A DNA stretch of 64,000 nt, taken from Gymnogyps californianus (Eukaryota > Chordata > Aves > Accipitriformes > Cathartidae). Made by a program: the position numbers and the translations under genes. Below are positions 13,301 to 25,812 of the stretch, in pieces. Each line of letters starts with the position of its first letter. The first letter of the stretch is position 1. The notes beneath the pieces are model-generated. The model saw only the letters and a program-made list of their open reading frames with translations. It searched no databases and was not told the DNA's origin. The stretch is taken from contig NC_059481.1 in the NCBI RefSeq assembly GCF_018139145.2, positions 10,156,368-10,220,367 of the forward strand. Reading direction: 5' to 3'.

Positions 13301-14078
13301 AAGGCTGTGCATCACCAGCAGCTGAAATTCTGTGTCTGTAGTCGAGATGAATACAAGCAGACAATATCAGCCTTTCTACCCCACAGTGACTAGCCATTGA
13401 CCTTAACCCTGAAGGAAAGGGGCACTCTCACTAGGGGAATTGCATGCTTACTCAGCCCTAAGCCACATCTGAGCCGAAGCTACCAATTTTGCCAAATTAT
13501 GTGTGATGCTTTTGAAATGTGAACTATTGTCCACCAGGGACTAAGCTGAAATGACCGAATTCATTTCACTTAGGTTTTCAATGGCAATAACATTATTTTT
13601 AAAAAATACCAACTATAAAACATTTATCATTCTGATTTTATTCATCTTTGTCATTTACTTATGTTTCATGGTAGTTTGTAAAAGGCAGTGAAGTTAATGT
13701 CCCATTATTTTAAACCCCCAAGGTTAGATTTTCAGGCTTAAATTGAATTTTAAAACCACATGTATAGTTAATTCGTACATTAACAAAATTTCTATCAATC
13801 ACAAGAGCTCTTGCAGATTTTTTCATGTTTTACTGAAATCATTAATAGCTGAAAAAAAGCCTAGAGATACTGAGATAGGTACTCTGAAATGCCTTTGAGC
13901 AATAGACACAGAAATGCTTCCTTAGGTGAATCTTTAGCATTCCTCTGCTGTGCAGAATAGCAAAGACAAACTTAAGAGCTAATGTACCTTTAGGTCATTG
14001 GTGCCAGTACTGTCAGAGCATCCTCTAAAGGTGTTGCTAGCCAGTGTAATAACACTTACAGCATTGTGTTGGTAGTGC

Positions 14079-14080
<2 letters not shown>

Positions 14081-14125
<45 letters not shown>
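14081..14125. repeat. Homopolymer, 45 T
   Basis: An uninterrupted run of 45 T. It could be the poly-A tail of a minus-strand retrocopy, which would lie just to the right, but the sequence at 14126-14500 shows no recognisable coding or structural RNA. The length is probably polymorphic and hard to sequence accurately. Confidence 0.97.
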
Positions 14126-14127
<2 letters not shown>

Positions 14128-16855
14128 GAAACTAAGCCACAGAGCTTTTAACTGAACACTTTGAAGGACTTTGCTAAATCAACTGGTAAATTTTAAAGTA
14201 GTTGCTTTGTCAGGAAATCTATCACTTTTTCTTCATTGAGAAATTTTTAGAACTGACTCTGTCATGTTTTCCTGGAGACAATGAAAATTGGTCACAGAAC
14301 TCATTGGTCTTGGAGACAGAATGATAATGTGTTTTGTATTAGCATTTTAAAAAAATCAGACTTTCTTTTTCAAAGGAATGAGGTTTTAGGGAAATCCTGC
14401 TGTTTATTCAGTTTTGAAAGGAAGTAGAAAATGCCCAGACAACAAAAGTTGTGCCACAAACTGTGTCCAACACAGGTGGAGAATGATGGTACTGAGTGTG
14501 TTGAAGACCTCAACTATGAGTCCTCACACATTTGGCTGCTTGCAGAGCCATACTTTGTAAATGCCCATAAAGCTGCCTCTCATCTTGACTTGAGCTGCAG
14601 AATTAGGAAGAGCCTTAAACTCTGTCTTGCTTCAGCACTCTCTAAACCTGTTTGAGGCCACGCAAGCTCTGAGAAATCAATTATTTGATAGCCTATTCCT
14701 CTGTGGTCAATTGCTTGCAGCACAAAACTAACTTTTGGCAGAACTGAGGATGAGTAGATATAGAGGCAGCCAGCCCAAATGTGTTCCTTTTGGACAAAGA
14801 ATGGAATATGGGAACTACCCTGAAATAACAATGGGACCTAAGATGATCCATCTATGCTTTAAAAAAAAAAAAAAAAAAATTGGTCTTCTCCCCAAAACTT
14901 CCTTATGGTTTTCCCCCATCTACAAAAGGCCACACTGCTGTTGTACTGTGTTTTTTCTGGAGACCTCACTTTGCTCTGAAGCAAAAAGCTAATAATGACC
15001 CAGTTGACAACCAGGCATTTGTAGCTGTTGTTTGCAGAATTATTAATGGAAATGCTCACACCTTCACTGACCTATTGCCTGTATTCTTACTTCCAGAAAA
15101 TTGTACCTGAGTAAACTTGTTTCCATAACATCTTGCCTGTTTCCTCTTACCGGCTATATTCATTTCTTGCACTTGTTTTTATTGTGTTTTTAAGAATCTA
15201 ACTTCTGAGGAGAAAGATATATGGCTCCTTATGCTAGACAGCTTCTAGTAGTGAGAACACTGCCCAGGAAAAAGGGCACCCAGGCCACTACTTCAGCAAA
15301 GCAGCAAAAGCCACTAATTGTGGCAGGGACTTTCTGAGAACTGATGGGTCATCTCCTGCTGTATGTTATGGTCTATGGTGCATCTCTTTTCTTTTCATAT
15401 GAGGAGAAAAAGGGTAGAATTTGTGGTTTTCAGATCTATGGAAATAAAATTTTCTGATTTGAATGTATAATTATTTTAGGCTTTGGAAGAGAACTGGAAA
15501 TAAATTACCTGCCAAGCATTTTCACCTCAGTTCATTTCAAAGCCAATTTCTGTAGCTTGGTAATGGTTAGAAGAAAATGAATCTGGCCTCTTGCTGATAA
15601 TCACATTTCTCCTCTGCATTACTTAATGTTGTGGTAGGACTGAAAATTAATCTCCTTCCTCAGTTTTAAACCACCTTGACAATGAATATGTAGCTGGCCT
15701 TTGAGTCAGCTGTGCCTTAGGAAAGCAAGTGTGATGGTGGTGTCAGGCTGCTTATTCAGATGACTTCTTGCTAACATGAAGCATGTGCTAAGCTGATCCA
15801 ACATTGGTCGTCCTGATCTGTGTCAGTTGCTAGGGTACATGAAGATCCACCAGACCTTGAGCAGAAACAGAGTGGGCAGCAGCCAATGCATGCTCTTCTC
15901 TGAAAAGTCCGCGGCTTTCACTGTGTGTGCTTCTACTCTTTGTGCACTGGGCAGTGATGGCAAGTAGGACTTTGCATATGTTAAGGAAGTTGTGTGAAAC
16001 TCTGGGCAATGGAACACAACACCCTTTCAGAAAATGCATTTTGGGGAAAGCTTGGAGGGGAACCTTCCTGTGTTACTGAATGCTGCAAGTCTTACTGTTC
16101 AGATGGTCAATTTTGTTATTACCCTAAGTTGTTATATGATCCTTATCTATAGCTTAAAAAAAGAAGCTACAGGAATGCAGTAGAAGGAGCAGGAGAATGA
16201 TATGAAAGAAATGTAGTTTCATACCTATCATTTTTCATCATTGAATTATGCTGGCTGAAAAGCTTCTATCTATCCCCATCAGAATCTCATTACAGGTCGT
16301 CTTGCAAAGTAAAGTAATACTCAGTAAAAGTAAAAGTGACAGAATTTCTCAGCTGGCAGATGGCCCAATTCCACAATTATTCACCTTAGATAGTAGTCAT
16401 GTGAATAATACCAAAGAGCTTGTTAGTGCTTTACCAGCAAAAGTGATTAATTAGCACAACTGTGTGCTGAAGAAATGGTTCTTTGCAATTTGGAAGGAAA
16501 GAACATACTGTTTTCTTGTGTATTTAATTTAAAATAACTGAGAGTGAAATGTAAGAATGGCCATACCAAGATGGCCTTGAGGTGATTCTGAGTGTATTAT
16601 CTGGTCTCTGAGAGGAAACAAAAGCAGATACCTAAGAAATAGTATCAGAACAGGGCAAGCATGTAGTGATACTTCACCAAATTGACCTATCCTGCTGTGA
16701 TTTGTAGCTTAGAGAGGGTGATGTGGTACCTTCTCTATTCAGTAGCTCGCAATGGATTTTCCTTCCGTGAATTTGCCTTGTTGCATTTTGATCCTGTGTA
16801 CCTATTACTAGCTATTAATCAGAGTTTTTCTTAATCTGTGTTCAATCCAGATGAA

Positions 16856-16886
16856 ACCTGCTTTATAATGACACCTGCTTTATAAT
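16856..16886. repeat. Short tandem repeat, 17-bp period
   Basis: ACCTGCTTTATAAT occurs at 16856-16869 and again at 16873-16886, separated by GAC. A simple local duplication; no function is evident. Confidence 0.9.
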
Positions 16887-17509
16887 CATTGAAATGAGTC
16901 TGCCTGAACATAAATGTTGATTATTTTTTTAACAACTGAACTGTACCCTACTAGAAAGATTCATGGAGCAGATCCAGGGAGGTTGGTGAACCCTGGATAC
17001 TGTCTGCCTCTGAATTGTTCTCCAACACCAGGAAGACAGTGCTATGCAAGCATAACTATTGAACAATTTTTAAATGGGAAAATAAACCTTACATTTTTGT
17101 GTGTAATTGAATACTAGCAAAGCATAGAAATAAGCAGGGGGTGGGGGATACCATAACTGGAAGACAGGGAACACTTCAATCTGCAATGCTCTGAGGAAAC
17201 TTTGGTATAATATTTTTAGAAACTAGAGGAAGTCATCTTGAATTAATTGTTTCTCAGGAAAAACATACTTCCAAGGAAAACAGTGGAAAGAATTCCAGGG
17301 AAAGTTTTTTTTTTTTTAAGCATCTAAGATCCTATTTCAAGGATTTTGACTAATACTCTTTTTTTAATGTGTCCTTTTTACAGACTAAATTTTGTGTATA
17401 TGTGCTCATGTGTACACACTCGATTTTGTTAGCTGCCTACAGAAATCTCTGCCTTTGTAGAATCTTGCTGATTCCCTCAGGTCCAGTTTCTTGTCTGAGG
17501 AGAGTGATG

Positions 17510-17563
17510 CTTCCCCAGAGCTCTGCTGTCGCTCTACAAAGCTGGTTACTTCCCCAGAGCTCT
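17510..17563. repeat. Direct repeat, 39-bp period
   Basis: CTTCCCCAGAGCTCT occurs at 17510-17524 and 17549-17563, and a partial third copy (GCTTCCCCA) follows shortly after. This looks like a small local duplication. Confidence 0.85.
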
Positions 17564-19230
17564 CCAGCTTCCCCATAGGATAAAGCCACCTGTCTTTAGG
17601 GTTTTGTCTGACTCAAGACATTGAAGGCTTTCATGTCTACAGTCTCTGAAAGTTCACTTTTATTGTAAGGATTACTGTTTGCCTTACTTGGCTTACTACT
17701 TTAGACACAGACTGCTTTTCCTCACTACTTTAATTTTGGCTATAGATGAATTGCCTCTTCCTGGAAAGAAATAAAGATGAAACAATAATAATCCTTCTGT
17801 CACAAAAGAATATAGTTTCCGGGGTTTACTCTTACAGACTGAATAGCCTACTTTTAAAAAGAAAACAGATTGTCAGCCCACTATATTAGCTTCACTTGAA
17901 TCTTTACTATTCTGTGGTATTTCTATAAAAGGCAGCAATGCTAACTTTTCCGATTTTTCAGTTCTCAGTGTGCTAAAATACTTTTTGGGGGATTGTTCTC
18001 TCTGGTTCTGGGGGTACTGGCTATTTGATTCTACTGTTTGACAGGTGCTGTTCCTACAAGCAATTGAGAACTCTTTGCTGAAAATATTTTTTTGTTTAAT
18101 GTTCTAATTGTGAATTATAAAGAAATTTGAGATGCCTTGGTTGTTTCACTTTGTTAAAATTAAAACTGTGCTTTTCTACCTTTTCTGGGGTCTTGAGAAA
18201 TGTGCCTCGTTGCTAACAGAACTGTTTCACTTCTACAAGAAGCTTTCCGTCTCTGGAAAGTCAGCATAATGGGGAATGCTCTCCTTCATAGTGCCTGCTG
18301 TTTGAGCTCTGCACCCTAACTGAGCTCACATCCTCCCTGTCATAATCCCCAGCCTCATGGGTAGGCCAGGGATATCTTCTGTGTGATTTAAAGTACTAAG
18401 CAAGGAGTATTCCTTCTTCCCTCTTTAATGATCACATTACTATAAGACAGATGAGATTTTAACTGTCTTCGTTTTTCAAGGTACGGCTCCTTCATCTGTT
18501 TTTATCATCTTCCTTGACAGTGACAAACTCTTCTCAATCAGGAAATGCAGTGATTACATAGTCCCTTTTTTAATTTGGTTGTTTCAGACAATGATACCCC
18601 ATTGTAAAGAGAGGGTTTGTAAAGAGGCAGGGGTAGCAATGTCTAGAAGACAGAGAGGTGTCTGAACCCAAGAAGGACCAGCCCAATTAAGAGATCCTGT
18701 AGGGCTGCTATTGCTTAAGAATACACTGTGAGAATAAAAATTCAGACAGGTGCATGGGCAGACCTGGTACCTTGTATGTCACTGGCTCCAGTGATCTCCC
18801 TGCTTCTTGGTGGATGCTGTGTATCCATGTAACATCTCCTGAGAGAGAATTTTACAAGAAGAAAAACCCCACTCACACTGCAGGGCCCTACAAAGTTTGT
18901 TCTCAAGAAGCCTTGCTTCATAATCACAATCTGCAACTCCTGCAATGAATTCAAATACTCTACTGATGAAAAGATGAACAGTAAAGTTCATCTCAATTTC
19001 TTTTTTGCATGTATTTGTTTGGGACATAGAATTTCAAGCATCTAAGCATGTTCATTCTTGACTTCAATTTCAAATAAGTAAATCTCTGCTGATACTATCC
19101 TGTCTGAGCTATTGGCTGCAAAAATGATGCAGTTTTCATTTTGTTGAGCTTATTTATCATAATAACGGGAAATGCAGTATTTTTTCCTCAGTTCCAACTT
19201 CATAAGCACACACAAGTCCTTTCAGCTCTA

Positions 19231-19262
19231 TTTGAAATCAATGTGAAGAAATTGATTTCAAA
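19231..19262. repeat. Perfect 12-bp inverted repeat, 8-nt spacer
   Basis: TTTGAAATCAAT (19231-19242) and ATTGATTTCAAA (19251-19262) are exact reverse complements separated by GTGAAGAA. It could form a hairpin or cruciform. It lacks the length and flanks of a recognisable microRNA precursor or MITE. Confidence 0.9.
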
Positions 19263-22200
19263 GCCCAGTGAATTCAGTAGGAGTTACTCCATTGACTTTT
19301 AATGGGCGTTCAGGTGTGCTCTGTAATAGTGGTATGAACACACCTGAAACGGGAAAAATTCAGTTTTAAAATTATGCAATAGGATGATGAAATTCTTACT
19401 GGAATAAGAACTGTCCTGCAAGGTGGACTCTTGGAGTAGTGTTTGCCACAATTTTAAGTGTACACAGCCCCCACTGAGGAAATAGTCTTTTTCAATCAAT
19501 TCAATGAGTGTAGAATCTGAATCCCCAAGGGCTGTGGTAGGCCTACTATAAATTTAAAAAGCTAAATAAAGTATTCCTGAACTTCAAAAGTGAAGGCAGT
19601 ACTCTGGATTCTTTCAGCTGTTTTTAACTCACTTTAAGTTAAATTATGTAGCCTGTTGCTCCAGCACCTTTGAAGTGCCTGGGGATGCCTGTAGGTGAAA
19701 GCAAGTATTGAGATTTAAAAAAAAATAAAAGAAAAACAAGATTGGGTTGTTTTTTTGCTATCAGTGGGCTGTGCTGAATCCCATCTGTATTTGAGACAAA
19801 ACATAAAGCATTCACTCTAAGCTATCTGGACTCTCTCTTTTCAGGTGAAAATTGAAATGTTAAAGCAATTTTTTTTGTGCTTACATATTTAAGACCTTGA
19901 GCTGTTTGCAGAGACAGCGTTATAGCACAGCTTTACGGAACTGGACCCATTCACACCGGCTTCAATGACACAGATGCCAGTGTTATTCACTGTACTCCGT
20001 GTTTTAATGTTAACCACTTTTGATTTTTTTCTTTCCTGCACCAGAGTGTACATAACTGTATCTGCAGGTTTATTCCAAAGCAACCATTACATTAGTGCAG
20101 CAGGCAGTTGCTCCTTCAAACACTAAAGACATGCTCCCTAGTGAACAGGGCAGATGTCACCTGTATTGGATCAGGGTACAGGTTATTGTTCCTTCTGCAA
20201 TTAAATACAGCCAGCCTTCAAATTCAAACTTATAATAGCTGATGTGGAAATGGTTGTGAACATGAAGTGCTCAAATAACAGTACAAATAAATATCAGTGC
20301 CTGTTACTGGGTTCAACTTTGAAGACTTTCATTAGTTTCCTTTATCTCAGGCCCCCAGGTCTCCTAACAAGAGACCAGAAACTTGACTCCAAGAATAGTT
20401 TCTATCTCCCATATTACTGATTAGTTTTAAAATAAAGCAACTAGTTCTTCAGACAAATAAATGAGATTTTGTGTAGATTTAATTGGAGAAACGGTAACAA
20501 GAACTAGTAAGGTTTTCTATAAGTAAAAATGACAGGCTAGTTCTTGTACATGAAATCAACTTTAGTTTCCTTATGAGTCATGGAATCAGAATTTTACTTG
20601 ATGCACATAAACTATCATCACTTTTCCAAATCCTGCAGGAGAAAATAAACTTTGCAATGCCTCCTGTACTGTTCTTTAGCATACATAATTAAATTTTGCT
20701 ATATTTAACTCTAATGCCTACTAATATAAAAGATTACAAGCACATAGCACACTGGAATAGAAAATGAGTACTAAAATAAGCCTGAATAAACAGAAAGCAG
20801 GTTGGTTAAAAAAAATTGTATCTCCAGGCACTGTTTGCATAATGAAATATGGACTGCTTTTATTGTATTTCTGGCACTGCTTCTGTAAGTTTTCCATGAG
20901 CAGACTTAATAAATGAGAGGTATGAGGGAATATCAAAATTTTTCCTGTTAAAATTAAATTTCAATTTCCAAAAACTGTTAGCCAGTGGCACTTGCAAAAG
21001 AAAGACTGGAAGTGTTCTATACCACCTGCCTCAGGAGTACAAAGCTTCCGCTTGTTTTGTTGAAAAGGTTTACATTCTAGGAAGTTTCTTAATGACTGTG
21101 AACTGGAAATATGCCTAGGTAGATGATACCTCTACACCTTCTATTCTTTCTTAAACTAAGTCTGGCCAAAGGCAGGAAATTAGGAAGGACCAATATACTA
21201 TTTTAAACAAGTTCTAGGTTAAATTTTATTATGCTGAGATCTTCAACCGATTTGTCATTCATCTCTTGAAGAATAAAAAAAGTCAAGAAACTCTAAAATG
21301 TGTAATATTTTCAAGTCAACAGTACCTTAGAGTTCAAGGTCAATATTGTCGAAAACCCAACATAAACACCAACTCAAGCACTTCTAACGTGGGGCTTCTG
21401 GCAGAGCAGTAAATAAAACTAACAATGTCTGAATTAATGTTGAAATAAATTATATTGCTCACATTCAAATGAAGAAGCCTTTATGTGGAGTAAGGGTTTG
21501 TTTTTATTGGTTAAATGGCAGAAAAGTCCATAAATGCAAAATAAATAGGGGCAAGGAGTAAAGTCTGGAATGAGAGCACAAAGAAACCCTCGGGGCTTAG
21601 CCTTGGAGAGGTTCCATCACCACCCACTGGAAGCTGATTTTTGCAGTTAGCATATACCCTCTCAGAGCTGCGCTGGGTAAGGACAGGTTAATGCCCAGCT
21701 GCAGACCTGCCGAAGGGAAAGGAAGAAGCTTATTCTTGTAAACATAGCATTTCCATAATGCCAGCATGGGTCAGTGAGTGTTTGTCTACTAAGTAAGGGG
21801 AAGCTACAAAATGCAGCCTTGAGGCAGCAATGCTTTAGTTACTCCACTAATGCAGTGTATTAAAAAAAAGAATTTAACTTAACAATGATTAGTACTCAGC
21901 TTTTTATAGTTGCTGCAGATGCTGTGATATTTATTTTTGCAATTAATAAGCTTGAATCAATTCTAAGCATCTTTCTGTTATGATTTACAGGGGATATTGA
22001 GCCATCAAACCTATCAAAAGCATTAATCTTTAATACCAGGGCAATTCAGTTATCTTGCCAGAAAGTTTTAATTAGAAGGAAATTCTTCATCTCTATGATG
22101 CTTAGCTGTATTAATCTTTCTGCATCAGTGTATCAAGTTTTGGCTGCAGGAACAATGTTTTAAGTTAATTAATTCTTAAGGAAAAAAAAGTTGCTCTGAA

Positions 22201-22829
22201 GACTGAGCTTAGCTCTCGTTCGCTAGACAGCTACTCAGTGCCTCTTCTGCCCTTGAGTAGAAACGTTTATAAATTGTACCAATTTGAAAAGTTGAACAAG
22301 GTTTTCTGAAAGCATGTGCTTATAACCTCAGAGTGTGCAAGTGGTTCTGCATGTGCTGGCAGGACAGGGAAGGGACCCTCACACTTCCAGGTGAGCTCCA
22401 TAACACTCCTTGATCAGCCTTCTCGCAGCAACAGGACTGTAATCGTTACTGAGATCAGGAACTAGGGCCTCTAGAAAGCTGATGAATGTAGAAGACTTTC
22501 TCCAGAAGTCACGGCAACAACTGTAATGGTCAGAAATGGTAGTGCAATTAAATCTTTTTTGTCACATGATACATTATCAAAATGAGAATTTTTCTCTTTC
22601 ATTCCAGGAAAACATTTCAGACATTATTATTGTCAATATATTAGTGGTAAACCTTGATTAAGATGATTTGCACAACAGAAAAGCATATTTCAAAGTTTCT
22701 AATTTGTCCTAAATTACATTATAGAGAAGCTATTATTTTTCTTTAGTAAACCAATTGCATAAACCAAGAGAGAACACTTGCATTAAATGAAAAAAAAGAA
22801 ACTAATTCCAGGTATTTAAAAAAGTTCAC

Positions 22830-22848
22830 GGGGGGAGGGGGGGGGAGG
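22830..22848 (+). repeat. G-rich run, possible G-quadruplex
   Basis: A run of 6 G, A, 9 G, A, 2 G. The long G blocks could supply four G-tracts for an intramolecular quadruplex on the plus strand. It sits alone in AT-rich DNA, so a promoter role is not suggested. Confidence 0.6.
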
Positions 22849-25218
22849 AAATCCCCAATCTAAGAATGATCTAATCTTGACTATATATATATCTGTTTCC
22901 CACAATAGTGGTTATTCATTGCAAATGCTGAGTTTACAGGAAATTGTTAGTGTATTCGTATCTAATATTAAATAACAGATGCATATTTCTTTCTAAATGT
23001 TTATACACATCTGTCTCAAGTGGCAAATTTAAATGTTATATCTCGCCTCTTTCTGAGCACCTTCCAACAGTTAGGACATAAAAATACAAGAAATCACTGC
23101 AAATAATTTTTTGTTAAATACCATTTTAAATGTTTGATATGCAATCAGGAGTTTTTTGTGGGTTAAAAAAAAAAAAAGGTTTTCATTCTCTGAAGTTTGA
23201 AGTTTTCCTCTTCTTGAAGAACCATTGTCCTGAGAAACAGATATCCCATGACAGTCCTCTTCCAAAATTTGCCATATGAATATTCTTACTTCCTTATGTA
23301 TTGTAAATCTGCTCCTAGCAGTCATCTGCTTGTACTTTACATTTTCCTGAACACACTGGCAAACGGTACCTGTATTGAAAAGTCCATCTGCAGTTAAGTT
23401 TTTGGTTTGATTCCCTTCCCAGATGATCAGAAATATGCATCATGTCTGTATATCATCCTTTGTCCAAGCCCTTCCTAACTTGATTTGCCAGAATAGAAAG
23501 ATGGAGATACGTGCCTTTTTCTCAATTGTGTAGTTCTTTGGAGAAGCTGAATATTTTAGGAGTAAAGTTTCTGCTTTTCTCTTGTATCTTTGACTTAGAG
23601 TAATTTCTTGGCTTTAGTCTCTTCATGCAGGATATGCTTATGCAAGCGAACACAGCTATTGTGGAACATCAAGACAATCCAGCACCAGCAGAAATTATTT
23701 CACTATATCAAACATAGCTGACACTGCCAACAAAAAAGCCTGGTGTGAGTTTTCAAACAAGTTGCTTGACAAGTGTCATTCCTACCCCCAAGGTATATTC
23801 AACTAAGTATAGTTTGTTCTGTTATGTAACACATGTACAATACCTTTTGCTTAGATAGCGTATGCTGGAGTACGTCTGCTTGGGAGGGAATCTTTCCTTT
23901 AGATATGTTTACCTTTCTGAACACTGAGTTACAGCTGAACAAAAGTAAGTTTGATAGGCAAGTATCCTCCAGGAACAATTGTGCATTAGGTAAAATATGA
24001 AGGACTACTAAAACTCAACAGTTGTATCTAATTTTCTCCATATCTTTTAGGATCTGTCTGGAAACCTTCATATTTCAGTTAATGAATGTTTGCTGCTCAG
24101 CTAACTGTTGCATTTCAGATTACTGGTCATCTGAGCAGTAAAAATGTCACTGAAAAGTGACAGTGGGGCCAAGACTGACTTATCTATATTGTCCTATATT
24201 ATGTCATTACTTCTGACATCAAGCTTTTAAAGAGCCACCATATTTGTTTGTTGTCCTTGAAGGATTAGTACTTGTTTCAGGCAATCCCATTCAGCATCTG
24301 TTTCCAGAAATGGTATGATTTCAGAGTTGTGTCTCAATAGTGCATTATTTAAAAGCTTGCTCGAGCTACTGACTGTATGTGGTGTATCTTCAGCAAAAGG
24401 ACTACCACATTTCCAATTAAGGTCCAGTGTTTTGAATGTGTACGTCTTGCAAATGTAGTCTTCGCACCCTGGCTGCATCAGATGCCAAGATCTAACCAGG
24501 CTTCTTAAAAATGAGCTGGGTACACTGCTGCTGTTTTGAGAATTTGACTGTCAGAATAATACTGAAGTGTTGATTAAAGGCATTAGGAAGTAAAGTTCAG
24601 GTTCTGGGAAATCTGTGCTGGTGTTGTTTTGGCATTTAAATGTTTTCATCTAAACTTATCTCAGCTCCACTTGAGGCTAGATTTTTCTCTCCAATTTCAT
24701 ACAACTAACATTATGCTATGCCATAAACACGGTGTATGAGGCTGTGTTCTACATATAATCAACTTTTTTCAACGTTTCCTTTAAATCCAATGGAATATTG
24801 CTACTAATGTGCTTTTTTTCTGGGGAAGAGAAATAACCATAATATGAAGAAAGGTATAAGTGTTTCAACTAGGATTGACCTCTGGAGTTAGTAAATTCAG
24901 TTGGCTTCTTAGGCCCTATGGGAAGCTTGTAATAAGGACAAAAAACATAGATGGACCAGAAAAATGCGCTTTGTGGCCGGTGAGGAACTGACATGGTCTT
25001 ATACCAAACACTATACTCTGATTTGATGTTTGAACATGTCACTTAAGAGACTTCTAAAATGGAGCAATGAAGCTAAAGGAAACAGGACTTCACAGGGTGC
25101 GTAGAAATCATTGTTCAGCAAGAATCATTGTATTTGACTTGTGCTTGTGAGACAAACCATGTCTAATGCAGTTGAATAGACAGAAGAAAAACAGTGGAAT
25201 AATCTAAAATTTTCTTTG

Positions 25219-25812
25219 AACTATGTCATGGTTTAACCCCAGCTGGCAACTAAGCACCACACAGCCGCTCGCTCACTCCCTTCATAGTGGGATGGCAGAG
25301 AGAATCAGAAAAGTGAGAAAACTCATGGGTTGAGATAAAGACAGTTTAATAGTAAAGCAAAAGCCACGCAAGCAAAGCAAAACGAGGAATTCATTCACCA
25401 CTTCCCATCGGCAGGCAGGTGTTCAGCCATCTCCAAGAAAGCAGGGCTACATCATGCCTAACGGTTACTTGGGAAGACAAATGCCATCACTCTGAATGTC
25501 TGCCCCTTCCTTCTTCTTCCCCGAGCTTTATATGCTGAGCATGACGTCCTATGGTGTGGAACATCCCTTTGGTCAGCTGGGATCAGCTGTCCCGGCTGTG
25601 TCCCCTCCCAACTTCTTGTGCACCCCCAGCCTCCTCACTGGTGGGGTGGGGTGAGAAGCAGAAAAGGCCTTGACTCTGTGTAAGCACTGCTCAGCAATAA
25701 TAAAGACATCCCTGTATTATCAACCCTGTTTCCAGCACAAATCCAAAACACAGCTCCATACCAGCTACTATGAAGAAAATTAACTCTATCCCAGCCAAAA
25801 CCAGCACAACTA
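25219..25812 (-). mobile_element. Solo LTR of an avian endogenous retrovirus with target-site duplication
   Basis: The element spans 25224-25808 (585 bp), begins TGTCATGG and ends CCAGCACA, giving the TGT...ACA ends of retroviral LTRs. ACTA flanks both sides (25220-25223 and 25809-25812); one more A can be shared, making the duplication 4 or 5 bp. Signals read on the minus strand: a TATA box (TATAAA, complement of 25527-25532), a CRE/ATF-like GACGTCA just upstream of it (complement of 25542-25548), and an ATTAAA poly-A signal about 185 nt downstream (complement of 25345-25350). So U3 lies at the high-coordinate end. I recognise the sequence as a repeat type common in bird genomes. No gag, pol or env sequence and no second LTR are adjacent, so it is a recombination-derived solo LTR with no viral protein. 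Confidence 0.9.
25526..25548 (-). promoter_or_regulatory. LTR core promoter: CRE-like site and TATA box
   Basis: On the minus strand GACGTCA is followed about 10 bases later by CATATAAAG and then a GC-richer segment. This is the expected order for an LTR U3 promoter, and both motifs are intact. Transcription from it would run towards lower coordinates. Confidence 0.55.

Larger units (their letters stand above)
5906..14080. other. AT-rich unique sequence, no gene seen
   Basis: No coding sequence is supported. Two moderately GC-richer patches (about 7850-8110 and 11730-11890) carry open frames on both strands without a recognisable protein. A recursive-splice-like junction (8463/8464) and a duplicated E-box motif (10324-10380) are listed separately. 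The rest shows nothing beyond short A or T runs. Confidence 0.6.
14126..25218. other. AT-rich unique sequence, no gene seen
   Basis: No coding region is supported. It contains a 19-A run (14861-14879), short direct repeats (16856-16886 and 17510-17563), a 12-bp inverted repeat (19231-19262), two further acceptor-donor junction motifs (19844/19845 and 22390/22391) and a G-run (22830-22848). Otherwise nothing stands out. Confidence 0.6.

Noticed and set aside
18709..18724. TATTGCTTAAGAATAC matches the first 16 nt or so of mature miR-137
   Set aside because: The bases that follow differ from miR-137, and the upstream sequence lacks the complementary arm (no GTATTCTT-like strand), so no precursor hairpin can form. 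Chance match.
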